From contig JBAIAA010000095.1 of the NCBI GenBank assembly GCA_037893245.1, forward strand, positions 1,240,001 through 1,304,000: a stretch of DNA of 64,000 nt, written 5' to 3'. Source of the stretch: Crossaster papposus (lineage: Eukaryota; Echinodermata; Asteroidea; Velatida; Solasteridae). Positions 1-11,372 of the stretch are shown in pieces (the stretch's first letter is position 1; every line of letters begins with the position of its first letter). The notes below the pieces were generated by a model. The model did no database searches. It saw only the letters and a program-made list of their open reading frames with translations, and was not told the DNA's origin. The position numbers and the translations under genes were made by a program.

Positions 1-521
1 TTCTATTTCGATTTCGTCTCCAAAAGTAAGAGCCAGCAGGATTTCCATCTTCGTCACTTTGTCACTTCGTTGATATTTCTTCTTCTGCCATTTTACCTCT
101 AAAATCTTCTTCTTATTTAATAGAAGAGACTCATCCAGCAAACGTATCCAGTGTGTAGACAAGCCTACATTTTTGACGCATGTTGCCTCGTGCGGAAGTT
201 TCAAAGTTAAATTTTATATCAATAGCGCCCTCTTGTGGTGACTGATCGCGTTTAAAAAATACAACCGAACCAAGACTACGATACAACAAGAAGTTCGATC
301 ACGTCGGGCTTGGAGTCGAGGAACTTAAAGTTCAAGAGCTTCATTTCCTAGTGGAGATCGGTAAGTCCGATTTATTTAAATAAAATGAATAGATATTACT
401 TGGATTTATGGTTTATACGGGTATTGGTAGGAAAGCTGTATTCGTTTGAAAGTGTCGAAACTAGGCAGTTGATTAGAGTTAATTTGTGCACGAGCAACCG
501 TCATCAACGACAACGGCCACG
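1..521. other. No recognisable gene
   Basis: AT-rich sequence without a convincing open frame or repeat boundary. I see nothing assignable here. Confidence 0.5.
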
Positions 522-583
522 GCCGGTGTGAACGGTATTCTGTCCCCTGGTAAAATCGTCCGGGGGAACAGAATTACCTAGGT

Positions 584-891
584 AATAAGCCACTTCGACA
601 TTCCAACTGCGCATGTGCACAACAAGATTCAACAATTTTTCTCGGCAGACAAACACGGCAGACAAATGCACGAACAATGTTCGAACAAAAGTTTGGCCAG
701 ACAAAACACCTGAAAACACCAAAACGTAACAAAAAAATGTTACTTAATAACTTTAGAACACGACGATCTCTTTAAATTTGCTGGTACCCCGCTATGCTTT
801 TGCACGCAATCGCTGAAATGTTTATCTCAAAAAAAAAATCGTAAAATCTCCATGTGCACACGCGCAGCGGGAATATCGAACTGGCTTATTC
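584..891 (-). repeat. Interspersed repeat, AATAAGCCA-TTCGA-type ends
   Basis: This is the inverted counterpart of 53103-53500. Shared blocks include the AATAAGCCACTTCGACATTC end, a GCGCATGTGCACA block, AAACATTTCAGC and AAATTTAAAGAGATCGTCG. A two-copy comparison within the window defines it as a roughly 300-390-bp family with inverted ends. No coding capacity. Confidence 0.55.
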
Positions 892-920
892 CATGGAGGA
901 AACCTTCTTATTCCTCCATG
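892..920. mobile_element. 29-bp micro-palindrome (CATGGAGGAA...)
   Basis: Short imperfect palindrome beginning CATGGAGGAA and ending TTCCTCCATG, flanked by CTTATTC on the left and GTAATTC on the right (5 of 7 bases match). It sits at the edge of the preceding repeat. The same palindrome type, with exact 7-bp flanking repeats, occurs at 5236 and 30474. Confidence 0.4.
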
Positions 921-1338
921 GTAATTCATAGAGGAATAAGAAGAGTGTCTCCCTGGAGCCGTTAATTCTGTCCCCCTCCAGTTTATTCTGTCCCCTCTCT
1001 AGGTAATTTTGTCCCCTTAATTGTTTCACACATAATAAATAAGTGGTTATTTTGGTGTTATTTCAATCTGGGTATTTATTATTTAATATTTAATTGGACT
1101 TCTCTTCAATTCCCTTCATCGATTTATCAAAATAAAAATAACTTTATTAATTAAATCAACCGACCTACGTTTCTGCGAGAAAGGGAAAATGGCAGTAATC
1201 AGTATTTTCAGACTTCTTGCACGCGTACAAATTCTATTCTCAACCTGTTGTGTTGGTACGTACGTATGGCCGACTTTGTGGAGAAGGTGCAGCGACTTCT
1301 AGAATTTCTGTCTTCAGGATAACACCCTTCAGACCTGG

Positions 1339-1923
1339 CCCAGGTTGGACTCCTCCGTTGTGTACAACGCGACGGAATCCAGGGTATCAATGTATCCTGT
1401 CATAGCGAAAAACAATATTTTTTTTTCATATTTTTACCTGATAAAGGAAGCCGAAATCTCGCTTATGTATTCCTTGTGTCTGGAATTACAGATCGTCATG
1501 GGTTATTAAAAGTTAATTTGGACGTGAACATCATGAACGAACTCTCTACAATTCCTACATGCGTGCGCAGGCTGGGTACCCGGCAGCCGCGCCGGCCTAC
1601 AACTGATAAGCCAGGTGCAACTGATGAGCACGGTACCCGCGCACGCATGTAGGGATTGTAGAGAGTTCGTACATGATGTTCACGTCCAAAAGTGTGGATT
1701 TGCAATTTATTTTCTGTAAATAAGTTGCCTAAAGACATATTTACTTTTAATAACCCATGACGATCTGTAATTCCAGACACAAGGAAGACATAAGCGAGAT
1801 TTCGGCTTCCTTCGTCAGGTAAAAATATGAAATAAAGTTGTTGTAAAATTGTTTGCTATGGCAGGATACATTGATACCCTAGACGTCAGTCGTAATGCAA
1901 TGAAGAACTTCGTCCAACCTGGG
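1339..1923. mobile_element. Foldback element, CCCAGGTTGGAC ends
   Basis: The ends CCCAGGTTGGAC and GTCCAACCTGGG are inverted. Inside, about 1375-1600 and 1640-1885 form long inverted arms with a short loop near 1600-1640. A much shorter relative with the same ends and subterminal sequence lies at 55888-55972, so the long hairpin is probably a later insertion or expansion. Apparent reading frames in the arms mirror each other and are not genes. Confidence 0.6.
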
Positions 1924-2194
1924 CCCAATTTCATAGCGCTGCTTATCAGTTAGCGGAAAAGTTGTGCTAACTTTAGCAGAAACATTTGCTAACCTTAAGC
2001 GCTATTTCAAGGCGTTTTTGTGCTAATGTTTGCGCGCGCATAGAGATTCTACTGTTACGTCACTGATTTAAGCAAATTTTCCCGCTAGGTTAAGCGTGCC
2101 TTTTGCTGCGCTTACTGCTTACGGTCCCCATGAAATAGACGGAGGCTCGGTTAGCAGAAAATCGTGTGCTCAGCAGCGCTATGAAATTGGGCCC
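1921..2194. mobile_element. MITE, GGGCCCAATTTCATAG family
   Basis: Terminal inverted repeats GGGCCCAATTTCATAGCGCT at both ends and a body rich in GCTAAC/GTTAGC motifs. Relatives lie at 29631-29874 and 29883-30162, with fragments at 50061 and 60848. No coding capacity. Confidence 0.65.
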
Positions 2195-2670
2195 TGGGCT
2201 ACCTCCAGGCCTGGATAAAAACCAAAAAAGGGCCTTGAGGAGAAAAGCCAAGTCATTCAGTTTGGAAGGGGGAACCTGTACTACAGTGGACGGCTGGTTG
2301 TTGTGTCTAGTGGGTGCTAGACTTGTGACGTTGCACTGGACAAATTTACCAGGGGGACACGTTTAACGTTTGGCAGGGGGACAGAATTACCTGGAGGGGG
2401 ACAGAAATACCTAGGTAAATGTGTCTTTGTCACGGCCTGGTAAGTCTGTCCGTGGGGACACATTTACCAGGGGGGACAGAATTACCTTTCACACCGGCGT
2501 ACATGTACGTCGAGAACCGGTACGTGTTCATGGGTGTTGGGTCAACTCGCCCCTTAACTTGCCCCCTGGCCACCTGGGGCATGTTCATCAATTGTGTTTT
2601 ATACAAACAGAGCAGCAGTTTATGGTAAATTACGTCGTATTAATAAAAAAAAGACTAGCATTGCTTTTAT

Positions 2671-3628
2671 CTAGTCCGAGTTACTGGACTCTAGTTATCG
2701 CTTTTTTAACATTTGGACATGATCTGGCGCTTGTACTAGAGTCCGAGCCAGTGGCAGCTAGTGTAACTAATAAATATTATTATTAATTGATCGTGAGTAC
2801 CCTCGAAGCCCCTTGAAGCAATACTCAGACACATATGGAAGGCTATTTAGACGATTTAGAGCTTTTTTGTTAGGCCGTGGCTATTTTTACGTGACCGTAA
2901 ACCTACGTACTTTTCCCATTTTTACGCGAAATCTGGTTGCGCATGCGCAGTCCCTAGTTAGTTGTATACAGTCCCTAGTTTTTTGTGTACACAACTTTTA
3001 TACCTTTTTCTATAAGACCCTATCTACATGTAGATGAGATTATTAACCAATAATTTTGGTTAATAGAAAAAGGTATAAAAAACGTACGAAAAACTAGGGA
3101 CTGTATACAATAAGGTGTTTCACGGTAATATGCGCCATCTTGTTCACGGGGCAAAAAAAACATGCATTGCTAGACGCGCGCACATTTTAGAATGAACGCA
3201 TGATGACTTGGAAGCGCAAAAGTTTTCGATCGACGATGCGTACACAGCAACGCGTGTAAATTTGCCCCCTGAACAAGATGACGCATATTATCGTGAAACA
3301 CCTTATTAACTACGGATTGTATCCATTTATTCTGGTGAATTATTGCTGTCAACCGTCGTTGGTCTTCATATGTTCCGCGCGTATTGATTTTCCCTTGTCT
3401 GTGTCGGGAACCAGTTATATCACGTAAAAAAAGTAGAGTTACATGTATGGTCACGTAAAAATAGCTGTACTTTGATTTTGTTAAGTATTATTGTTGTGCT
3501 ACGGATGTTTAAAAATGAATTTAAGAAATTTTCAATATTAGTTCTTACACTGGCTCGGACTCTAGTACCGCCAGATCATGTCCAAATGATAAAAAAGCGA
3601 TTAACTAGAGTCCAGTAACTCGGACTAG
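2671..3628. mobile_element. TIR element, CTAGTCCGAGTTACTG ends
   Basis: The segments 2671-2765 and about 3545-3628 are inverted copies (CTAGTCCGAGTTACTGGACT, then TTTAACATTTGGACATGATC). The interior carries a second inverted pair (about 2960-3010 against 3065-3110) and a third element at 3112-3304, so this is a nest. A related, longer palindrome is at 54265-55155. No transposase is seen. Confidence 0.55.
3112..3304. mobile_element. MITE, AAGGTGTTTCACG ends
   Basis: Both ends carry AAGGTGTTTCACG followed by a block ending in GGGGCAAA, inverted over about 45 bases. About 195 bp, non-coding, inserted in the larger TIR element. Confidence 0.55.
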
Positions 3629-3791
3629 CTTTTACCATGTTTTACTACCAAGATTCTTGCGGTCGGACATCCGGCGATCCGGAAACCTTGTTTATGCCAT
3701 TATTTATGACTTGGCGCGAAGGAGAAATTGTGGGTTTAACGCATGTTGCTCACCCCTTCGTAAAGTCATGCCGACCGCGAAAATCTGTATT

Positions 3792-4482
3792 AAGCCCTTT
3801 TCACACTGCAGAGCCAATCCCCGGGAAACAAATCTCCGGGAAATTCTCGGGGATTTTTTACCCCACCAACACCCCAGCAACCGTTCACACTAGACCCATT
3901 TGGTAACTCCCGGGGACACTATTTCCCGGGAATATGCACGGTCGTTTCACACTGGCCATCAAACCCCGGGAAATTATAAATACACGTACACGAGAAGGAA
4001 GCTAAACACAGTCTTGTTCACGACACTTCTTTTATTAAATATTAAAACCATTCATTTTGCGCATACATTTTCTTTAAAATTAAATTATTTGTATATTTTT
4101 CAAACGTTATTATTTGTCTTTTGTACTTAACTGTAAATATATTTATGAAAAGTTTGAAAGGTACTGCATTACAATACTAAGTCACCGCGCGAATTATTTG
4201 GTGCGCTATTTGTGACCCTGTGACCTTTCGAGATTACCTGTGGACGCAAAAAGGTGGGGTAAGTTCGAACCCTGCGACGTTCACACTAGTTGCTTTTCCC
4301 CGGGAAAAACGTTAAACCCCGGGGATTTCTCCTTTAACCCTACTCCCGAGCAGGGGTAAATATTTCCCGGGGGAAAAGCAGTTTCCCGGGGATTTCTTTG
4401 GTAGTGTGAACAGACCGACCGAAATTCCCCGGCAATTTCCCGGGGGAATTCCCGTGGAAATCGTCTAGTGTGAAAGGGGCTT
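3792..4482. mobile_element. TIR element, AAGCCCCTTTCACACT ends
   Basis: The left end AAGCCCTTTTCACACT and right end AGTGTGAAAGGGGCTT are inverted. The body is dominated by CCCGGGAAA / TTTCCCGGGG blocks in both orientations. No credible transposase frame. A non-autonomous element of unassigned superfamily. Confidence 0.55.
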
Positions 4483-4902
4483 TATACTGGCAGGAAAAGG
4501 AATTTAGAATAAGTACAAGTACCGGTATCTAGATAAAAATACTCTGATTCCCTCTTGGCCTAATCCTACTTTGGTTGGTTCTTTCACTCCAATCCTGTTA
4601 TTCTTCTTTGGTGTTTTTCCTCCCATGTACATGTACATTGTGCTTATAAATATGCCCCCCTTTTTTGTTTACATAATGAAGCATGATATATGGAGAGGAA
4701 ACCTCCCCCCCTTTTTCTGTTGGCTATTGTGTTCTTAGAATCTGAGGAATTGTTTATTTCTCAAATTTAGAAAAAGGATGCTACCTTAAAAAAGGAAACG
4801 GGCGGGGACGCTAAACATGATTGTTTTTTTATTTGGCCTTACATGTTTTATGAAATTTATCTCTGATGAGAAACATTTTTTCTTTGTGTATGTTGCCTAT
4901 TG
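4483..4902. other. AT-rich stretch with Penelope 3'-UTR-like fragment
   Basis: Around 4550-4690 the phrase order (GGCCTAATCC, TCCTGTTATTC, TTTTCCTCCC, TGCTTATAAATATG) matches the segment before the Penelope-like 3' end at 26010-26200 and, more weakly, 39060-39245. The rest shows nothing recognisable. Confidence 0.35.
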
Positions 4903-5327
4903 AAGGGATCGTATACGTTTGGTAAATTTTGGAACCCACTGTTTGTTTCAATCCTATATAGTTATAGATATATACCATAAAACTAACCTGTCAAAGTTTC
5001 ATTTCAAAAGGTGGTAGCGATTTTGAGATATTGCCAAAAGTCTGGAGCGGTTATGTCCACGCAGGAAGAATAATCTGCATTGGAATACACAATCTGAGAA
5101 ACGTCACTGCAGTAACGCTTCTCCGATTCAAATTTTTGGGAATAGAAAGTGATATATTTTTCCATAACCGCAGTACTTCGAAGTGAAAAGTTTCTAAAAA
5201 TGCATTATACTATCCAAAGCTGCTGTACTTCTTACCATGGAGGAATAAGAATTCCTCCATGTTCTTACCAAGTAAGTTTTTATTGCCATCAACTTTTGGA
5301 GTAAATACCAAACGTAAACGATCCCTT
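4903..5327. mobile_element. MITE family 1 (AAGGGATCGTATACG), copy A
   Basis: About 390-bp family with TIR AAGGGATCGTATACGTTTGG and TA target duplications. Its body contains an internal palindrome around AAACGTCACTGCAGTAACG. This copy carries a 26-bp palindromic insertion at 5236-5261 relative to all other copies. It abuts a family-2 MITE at its right end. Confidence 0.75.
5236..5261. mobile_element. 26-bp micro-palindrome with 7-bp target repeat
   Basis: Begins CATGGAGGAATAAG, ends TTCCTCCATG, and is flanked on both sides by TTCTTAC (5229-5235 and 5262-5268). The other copies of the host MITE read straight through CTTCTTACCAAGTAAG, so this is an insertion with a 7-bp target duplication. Confidence 0.65.
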
Positions 5328-5329
5328 TA

Positions 5330-5695
5330 AAGATAGGATACACCACCATTGGTAATTGCTTGAATTGTCATGAATGGGTGGATTTGGGGGGTTGTATTTT
5401 ATAGTTATCGTTTAACTGACCTATCCGAAGTTTTACAATCATGGATGGCGAGAAAAGCACGAAAAACAATGTTTGTTTTAAACCGGCGTCTAGCAGTTAT
5501 TCTTATGTTATTTGTGTTTTTTTCGTGATCGCCCCTTTATAAAATTATATTTTTCACAATAATTACAGGATATTTAGCGCAATCATTTTGCTGGATGCCT
5601 AGAATCATTATTTACTTTCAGATGAGTAAGATTTTTCTTAATAATTCGGTAGTACATTTTTTCGATATCTGTAAATGGTGTATATATACTACCTT
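5330..5695. mobile_element. MITE family 2 (AAGGTAGGATACACC), copy 1
   Basis: About 380-bp family with TIR-like ends AAGGTAGGATACACCATT and TA flanks. The body includes TTCTCGGCATCCATGATTG and CTAGGCATCCAGCAAAATGA in the opposite orientation. This copy begins at the TA shared with MITE copy A. Confidence 0.7.
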
Positions 5696-5709
5696 TAACC
5701 CTAACTCCC

Positions 5710-6080
5710 TACCCATTTTTACTTACACATAACCTGAATCCTGCAAAATCCTCCAATATTGGTCACTGGTGACCATACAGCCTGTATCCTGCAAAATCCT
5801 GCAGTCTTGCCCTGGCTGCAGTCAGCGGGCAAGGGGTAAAACCCCAAGTAACCTCAATCCTGCAAAATCCTGCGATGCATCAAACTCCAAGTGACCTCAA
5901 TCCTGCAAAATCCTTGTGTGTCACATTCAGCCTGATAACCTGAATCCTCCATATTCCTGCAGGGGTAAAACCTCAAGTAACCTCAATCCTGCAAAATCCT
6001 GCGATGCATCAAACTCCAAGTGACCTCAATCCTGCAAAATCCTGCATTTTGCCATGAGGAATTTGGAGGATTTGGGAGGG
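5710..6080. repeat. Degenerate minisatellite, AATCCTGCAAAATCCTGC
   Basis: Repeated phrases AACCTCAATCCTGCAAAATC occur at least seven times at irregular spacing, and a block of about 80 bp including GATGCATCAAACTCCAAGTG is duplicated. Related phrases are at 12920-13500 and 20960-21050. Confidence 0.6.
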
Positions 6081-6089
6081 TTAGGGTTA

Positions 6090-6470
6090 AAGGTAGTATA
6101 CACCATTTGCAGATATCGAAAATATTTACTACTGAATTATTAAGAAATACCTTACTCAATTGAAAGTAAATAATGATTCTAGGCATTCAGCAAAAGGATT
6201 GCGCTAGATATCCTGTAATTATTTTTAAAAAAATGAATTTTATAAAGAAAAATTACCTCTCGCCGGACGGCGAGAGCGAAAAAACAAAAATAACTAAGAA
6301 TAACTGCTCGACCCCGGTTGAAAACAAACGCTGTTTTTCGTGCTTTTCTCGGCATCCATGATTGTAAAACTTCGGAAAGGTCAGTTAAACGATATTTACT
6401 ATGAAATACAACCCCCCAATTCTACCCATTCATGATAATTCAAGCAATTACCAATGGTGTATACTACCTT
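6090..6470. mobile_element. MITE family 2, copy 2
   Basis: TA flanks, ends AAGGTAGTATACACCATT and TATACTACCTT, in the opposite orientation to copy 1. Non-coding. Confidence 0.7.
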
Positions 6471-6812
6471 TAAGTAAATGCTTTTCCTGTTGGCTTTAAA
6501 TACTAGCATTCGCTAGTTTTTATTCATCCAGCACAATATCTCTTTTATTATGAATCGGGGTATTTCACCAATGTTTGGGGTGAAACCTAAAGGCTTCAAA
6601 AGCATTGAAACTTGTATTGTCAAAAGCTACTCCTTCGTGACTGTGTATTGTACCACTGTACCACTGTACCACTGTACCATGCATTGGTCTGGTGTCAAAA
6701 GTTACAAAGGTCACGCGCATACTGTATTCATGTGGGGTCACCTTGTGGAATCTTGTTGCTATGGCACCACCACTGTTTACTGGTAGAAGGGTAATTTGGT
6801 TTTTCGTTATTA

Positions 6813-7195
6813 AAGGTAGGATACACCATTGGTAATTGCTTGAATTATCATGAATGGGTGGATTTGGAGGGTTGTATTTTATAGTAAATATCATTTAATT
6901 GACCTGTCAGAATTTTACAGTCATTGATGCCGAGAAAAGCACGAAAAACAGCGTTTGTTTTCAACCGACGTCGAGCAGTTATTCTTATGTTATTTTTGTA
7001 TTTTCGCGATCGCCGGACGGCTCCACGCGAATTTTTCTTTATAAAATTCTATTTTTCGGAATAATTACAAGATATCTAGCCCCTAATTTTGCTGGATGCC
7101 TAGAATCATTATTTACTTTCAGTTTCAAATGAGTAAGATATTTCTTAATAATTCGATAATAAATATTTTCGATTGCAAATGGTGTATCCTACCTT
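6813..7195. mobile_element. MITE family 2, copy 3
   Basis: TA flanks, AAGGTAGGATACACCATTGG at the left and TGTATCCTACCTT at the right. Full length. Confidence 0.7.
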
Positions 7196-7261
7196 TAAAT
7201 GTATTATGTGACTGCTCCCAAGGAGATTTTGTGACTGGCTCCACACAAAAACAGAGTATTA

Positions 7262-7639
7262 AAGATCGGATACACCATTTGCAGATATCAAAAATATTTA
7301 CTACCGAATTATTAAGAAATATCTTACTCATTTGAAGGTAAATAATGATTCTAGGCATCCAGCAAAATGATTGGTCTAGATATCCTGTAATTATTTTATA
7401 GAATTTTATAAAGAAAGATTCGCGTTCACTGGACGGCGATCGCGAAAAAACACAAAATAACATAAGTCTTAACTGCTTGACGTCGGTTGAAAACAAACGC
7501 TGTTTTTCGTGTTTTTCTCGGCATCCATGATTGCATAACTTCGGACAGCTCAGTTAAACGATATTTACTATAAAATACAACCCCCCAAATTCACCCATTC
7601 ATTATAATTTAAGCAATTACCAATGGTGTATACTACCTT
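7262..7639. mobile_element. MITE family 2, copy 4
   Basis: Left end AAGATCGGATACACCATT, right end TGTATACTACCTT, with a TA at each side. It abuts copy 5 and the two share one TA. Confidence 0.7.
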
Positions 7640-7641
7640 TA

Positions 7642-7983
7642 AAGGTTGGATACACTATTTGCAGATATCGAAAATATTTACTACCGAATTATTAAGAAAA
7701 ATCTTACTCATTTGAATAAATACTGATTCTAGGCATCCAGCTAAATGATTGCGTTAGAAATCCTGTAATTATGCCGGACGGCGATCGTGAAAAAACAAAA
7801 ATAACATGTACGAATAACTGCTCGGCGCCGGTTGAAAACAAACGCTGTTTTTCGTGCTTTTCTCGGCATCCACGATTGTAAAACTTTGGACAGGTCAGTC
7901 GAACGATATTTACTATAAAATCCAACCCCCAAATCTACCCATTCATGATAATTCAAACAATTGCCAATGGTGTATACTACCTT
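7642..7983. mobile_element. MITE family 2, copy 5, plus duplicated tail
   Basis: Full element to 7983. The next 80 bases (7984-8065) repeat its right-hand terminal segment, as if another truncated copy or a local duplication followed. Confidence 0.65.
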
Positions 7984-8065
7984 TAAACGATATTTACTAT
8001 AATATACAACCCCCAAATCTACCCATTCATGATAATTCAAGCAATTACTAATGGTTTATCCTGTG

Positions 8066-8470
8066 TTAAATTGACAAGTCTAATGTTCAAAAATGTGTAG
8101 ATTGGCAAAAACATTGCCAGCAACCATCTGCGTGACAAGTGCCTAGCAGATAAGAACGTTGATCAAACAAAACTGTTCAAATAATGGTTGAAGTATATGT
8201 GTGCAATTCCCGAAGCCTTGCTTAGTGAAACGGTTGAAGTGTTTTGGCTTTGTGGCAATAGCAAAGCAGATGGTACCAACTCCAGGCAGATCTGTGTTAT
8301 TTTCATCTTGTTCATCCGTCCGTCACAAATAATATCTTGACTTGATTCATAATAAGTGTTTGAATGACATAAACAGCTGAGTGGCAGTGATGTAGAACAC
8401 ATCTGGTGTAAAGTTCATTTCGGAACCTTCATCATGCTATGGATAATAATGTATGTGTAGGGTAAACTTA
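8066..8470. other. No recognisable feature
   Basis: Unique-looking sequence without a supported gene or repeat. Confidence 0.4.
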
Positions 8471-8697
8471 AAGGTGGTGTACACCATTTGCAGACATCGA
8501 AAAATTGTACTACCGAATTATTAAGAAATATCTTACTTATTTGAAAGTAAATTATGGTTCTAGGCATTGAAAACAATCGCCGTTTTTTCCTTTTTTCTTG
8601 GCATCCATGATTGTAAAACTTCTAACAGGTCAGTTACGAAATTTTTACTATTAAAATACAACCCCCGAAATCCACCCATTCTTCATAATTTAAGCAG
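8471..8697. mobile_element. MITE family 2, copy 6 (internally deleted)
   Basis: Starts AAGGTGGTGTACACC after a TA. It follows the family to the GGCATT block, lacks the middle section, and stops before the right TIR. Confidence 0.6.
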
Positions 8698-8886
8698 AAC
8701 GATGCACGTAAAATGGTAGTTTTTTTCTCACTTTATTTATCAAAATCAACATTTCTTTGAATGAAACCTGAAACTGTAGGTATTGAAGATGTCATTCATG
8801 ACAACAAATTAAAATCACATTTTGATGAAATGTTTGCCCTCTCAACGTTGAGCAGGCCATTACATGATAGTGCACAGCACGACTTA

Positions 8887-9269
8887 AAGGTAGGATACAC
8901 CATTGGTAATTGCTTGATTTATCATGAATGGGTAGATGTAGGGGGTTGTATTTTGTAGTAAATACCGTTTAACTGAGCTGTCCGAAGTTTTACAATCATG
9001 GATGCCGAGAAAAGCACGAAAAACAGTGTTTGTTTTTAACCGGTGTCGAGCAGTTATTATTATGCTATTTTTGTTTTTTTCGCGATCGCCGTCTGGCGAT
9101 CGCGAACTTTTCGTTATAAAATTCTATTTTTCAGAATAATTACAGGATATCTAGCGCAATCTTTTTGCTGGATGCCTAGAATCATTATTTACTTTCAAAT
9201 GTAGTAAGATATTTCTTAATAATTCGGTAGTAAATATTTTTGATATCTGCAAATGGTGTATACTACCTT
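8887..9269. mobile_element. MITE family 2, copy 7
   Basis: TA flanks on both sides, ends AAGGTAGGATACACCATTGG and TATACTACCTT. Full length. Confidence 0.7.
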
Positions 9270-9834
9270 TAATACACCTTTTTGTAGTCACATTTACATG
9301 TACATGTACATGTAACATACACTAATTTGTAATAGGTATTTTTCTTAATTCTCATTTCAGGAGTGGTGGGCTTGTTACAGTTACTACTTAAACAGTAGCC
9401 ACCTCAACATAGTTGGTCCACACATAACAAAACAGAACCTTTCAGCAATGGTTTCCACAGATGAATTGTAGTCATCGATAAAACAATTCCCGACAGTCAC
9501 TACAATATCATGTGAAAGTTGAGAGTTCGAGGCTGAGTGGCTTAGCCTTAGATTTGCGAATGTCTGTCGGATGGTTTATAATTAACCCGCGCCTGATGGA
9601 AAGAGGAAGGAAATGAACGATACAAGTGTCTATTTTTGTGACCAACCCTATTCGAGGTCAAAGGTTACTGTCGAGATGCCCCAGCCAGATCACATGGGGT
9701 ATAAGACCTTGGGCGTGGCTAATTTGTGCAGATGACAGGACTACAGAAAGCATTGGAGTTCATGTACATTGTAAGTTCTGTTTTATTTGGATTGTGACCC
9801 GTGTTTTTTGTGTGTGTGCCAAGTACTGGTACAT
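9270..9834. other. No recognisable gene
   Basis: Contains short ACATGT repeats near 9295. Otherwise I see no supported feature. Confidence 0.4.
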
Positions 9835-10220
9835 GGGATCGTATACGTTTGGTAATTATTCCCAAAATTAATGGCAATAAAAACTTACTTGGTAAGAAGT
9901 ACAGCAGCTTTGGATAGTATATTGCATTTTTAGAAACTTTTCACTTCGAAGTACTGCGGTTATGGAAAAAGATATCACTTTCCCAAAAAAATTGAATCTT
10001 GGAAGCGTTATACTGCAGTGACGTTTCTCAGATTGTGTATTCCAATGCAGATTATTCTTCCTGCGTGGACATAACCGCCCTAGATTTTCGGCAATATCTC
10101 AAAATCGCTACCACCTTTTGAAATGAAATTTTTACAGGTTAGTTTTATGGTATATATCTACCGGTATATTAGGATTGAAACAAACAGTGGGTTCCAATTA
10201 CAAAACGTATACCATACCTT
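9835..10220. mobile_element. MITE family 1, copy B
   Basis: Same body as copy A in the opposite orientation; the right terminus is diverged (CGTATACCATACCTT). Confidence 0.7.
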
Positions 10221-10807
10221 TAAAAAAAAAAGTTTCAAGTAGCAATATGTAAAATATTCATGATGTGCAAGGGGTTGTTTCATTTGGCATAATGCCAGGT
10301 GGGGTAGCTGTATTTGTTTGTATTCGGTACCCTGTGGAAACCTGGAGACAATATGAGTCAATAGATCTCCACAAGAAATTTTACAAAATCGATTTTTAGA
10401 TTTTAATTAAAATAATATAACAAAATATAGGGTTAGGGTGTGGGTCAGGGTTATGTTAGGGTATTAATAGATTGGGTCGAAATGTCAACCAAGGGAATTA
10501 ATTGTGGTTGAAAAACAGTAGGAGCATTTTGAAAAATGTGCTTGCCTTTCCAACCATTTTGTATGGTTAGATGTCTCCACAAAGGTTACAAATGTCTCCA
10601 CAAAGATTAAAAATTTGAGGATCTACCCGGTACATGTTCTTATGTGGGATAACTAATGACGTGAATAATCTACATGTAGTTGAGCAAAATGACATGAGCT
10701 TGATGAAATATAAATGCCTGACTTTTATAGTACGACACGAAATACCAACAAAAATAAAAAAATGTTTTTTTCTGACTGAATTTGTGACCTACATAAAGTG
10801 TACATCA
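10221..10807. other. No recognisable gene
   Basis: AT-rich, with a few GTCTCCACAAAG motifs at 10565-10605 and around 10365. No supported gene. Confidence 0.4.
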
Positions 10808-11043
10808 CCGAGTTCGTGCTGGATGACGTATATAAACGCAATGTTTTCCCCCAGATTCAAAACGGATGACGCATAAACACGCCATGAGCAAGGCCGGAAA
10901 TGTCTGTCAGCAGCTAGCAAGGCCGGAAATGCGTGGGTGTGCTTCCCGGTACCATCGGCCTGAACCCGCTTCCGATCAAGTTTCGTTAAAAATAATCATG
11001 CGCGTCGGCTCGGTGATGTTAAAATAATACCGGCGCGAACTGG
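10808..11043. mobile_element. MITE family 3 (CCAGTTCGCGCCGG), copy a
   Basis: About 210-240-bp CpG-rich family with TIR CCAGTTCGCGCCGG and TTAA on both sides in the better copies. It includes a GGATGACGTATATAAACGC block. In this copy the left end is diverged (CCGAGTTCGTGCTGG). It lies about 330 bp upstream of the AKNA start codon. Confidence 0.65.
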
Positions 11044-11372
11044 TTAAAACTGATTTTGACATTTAAAACTGATTTTACCTTTGGTAGATACTATACACTG
11101 TACGTACTCTGATATTTTTTAGGTGATCAGCTGAGGACTTCAATGCCAGTCTAAACCCACCGCAAGAATGAGTCGACAAGAACAAAACAGAATTCTGAAC
11201 AAAATACCTGCAAAACAGAAAGATGCCACCAAATTTTTGAGATGTAGCTCCATAATGAAGAACAAACTTTTGTGAAAAACTGACGAAGAAATTCCACGTA
11301 ACGACAACCTTGTGTATGCACGACCTTTTTTAATATGTCGAACAAAAACTGTAGAATGAAACCACCTGTATC

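Larger units (their letters stand above)
522..2498. mobile_element. Outer TIR element with GGGGGACAGAATTACC-type motifs
   Basis: The left end (GCCGGTGTGAA, then a TTCTGTCCCC block) and the right end (a GGGGGACAGAATTACC block, then TTCACACCGGC) are inverted copies. Further copies of the GGGGACAGAATTACC motif lie at 530-570, 960-1015 and 2340-2490. No transposase frame is visible. At least three other repeats are nested inside, so the visible length is inflated. The superfamily is not identifiable. Confidence 0.5.

Noticed and set aside
6550..8051. Several 60-120-residue frames in the 5-9 kb region
   Set aside because: All fall within MITE family 2 copies and repeat the same text in each copy.
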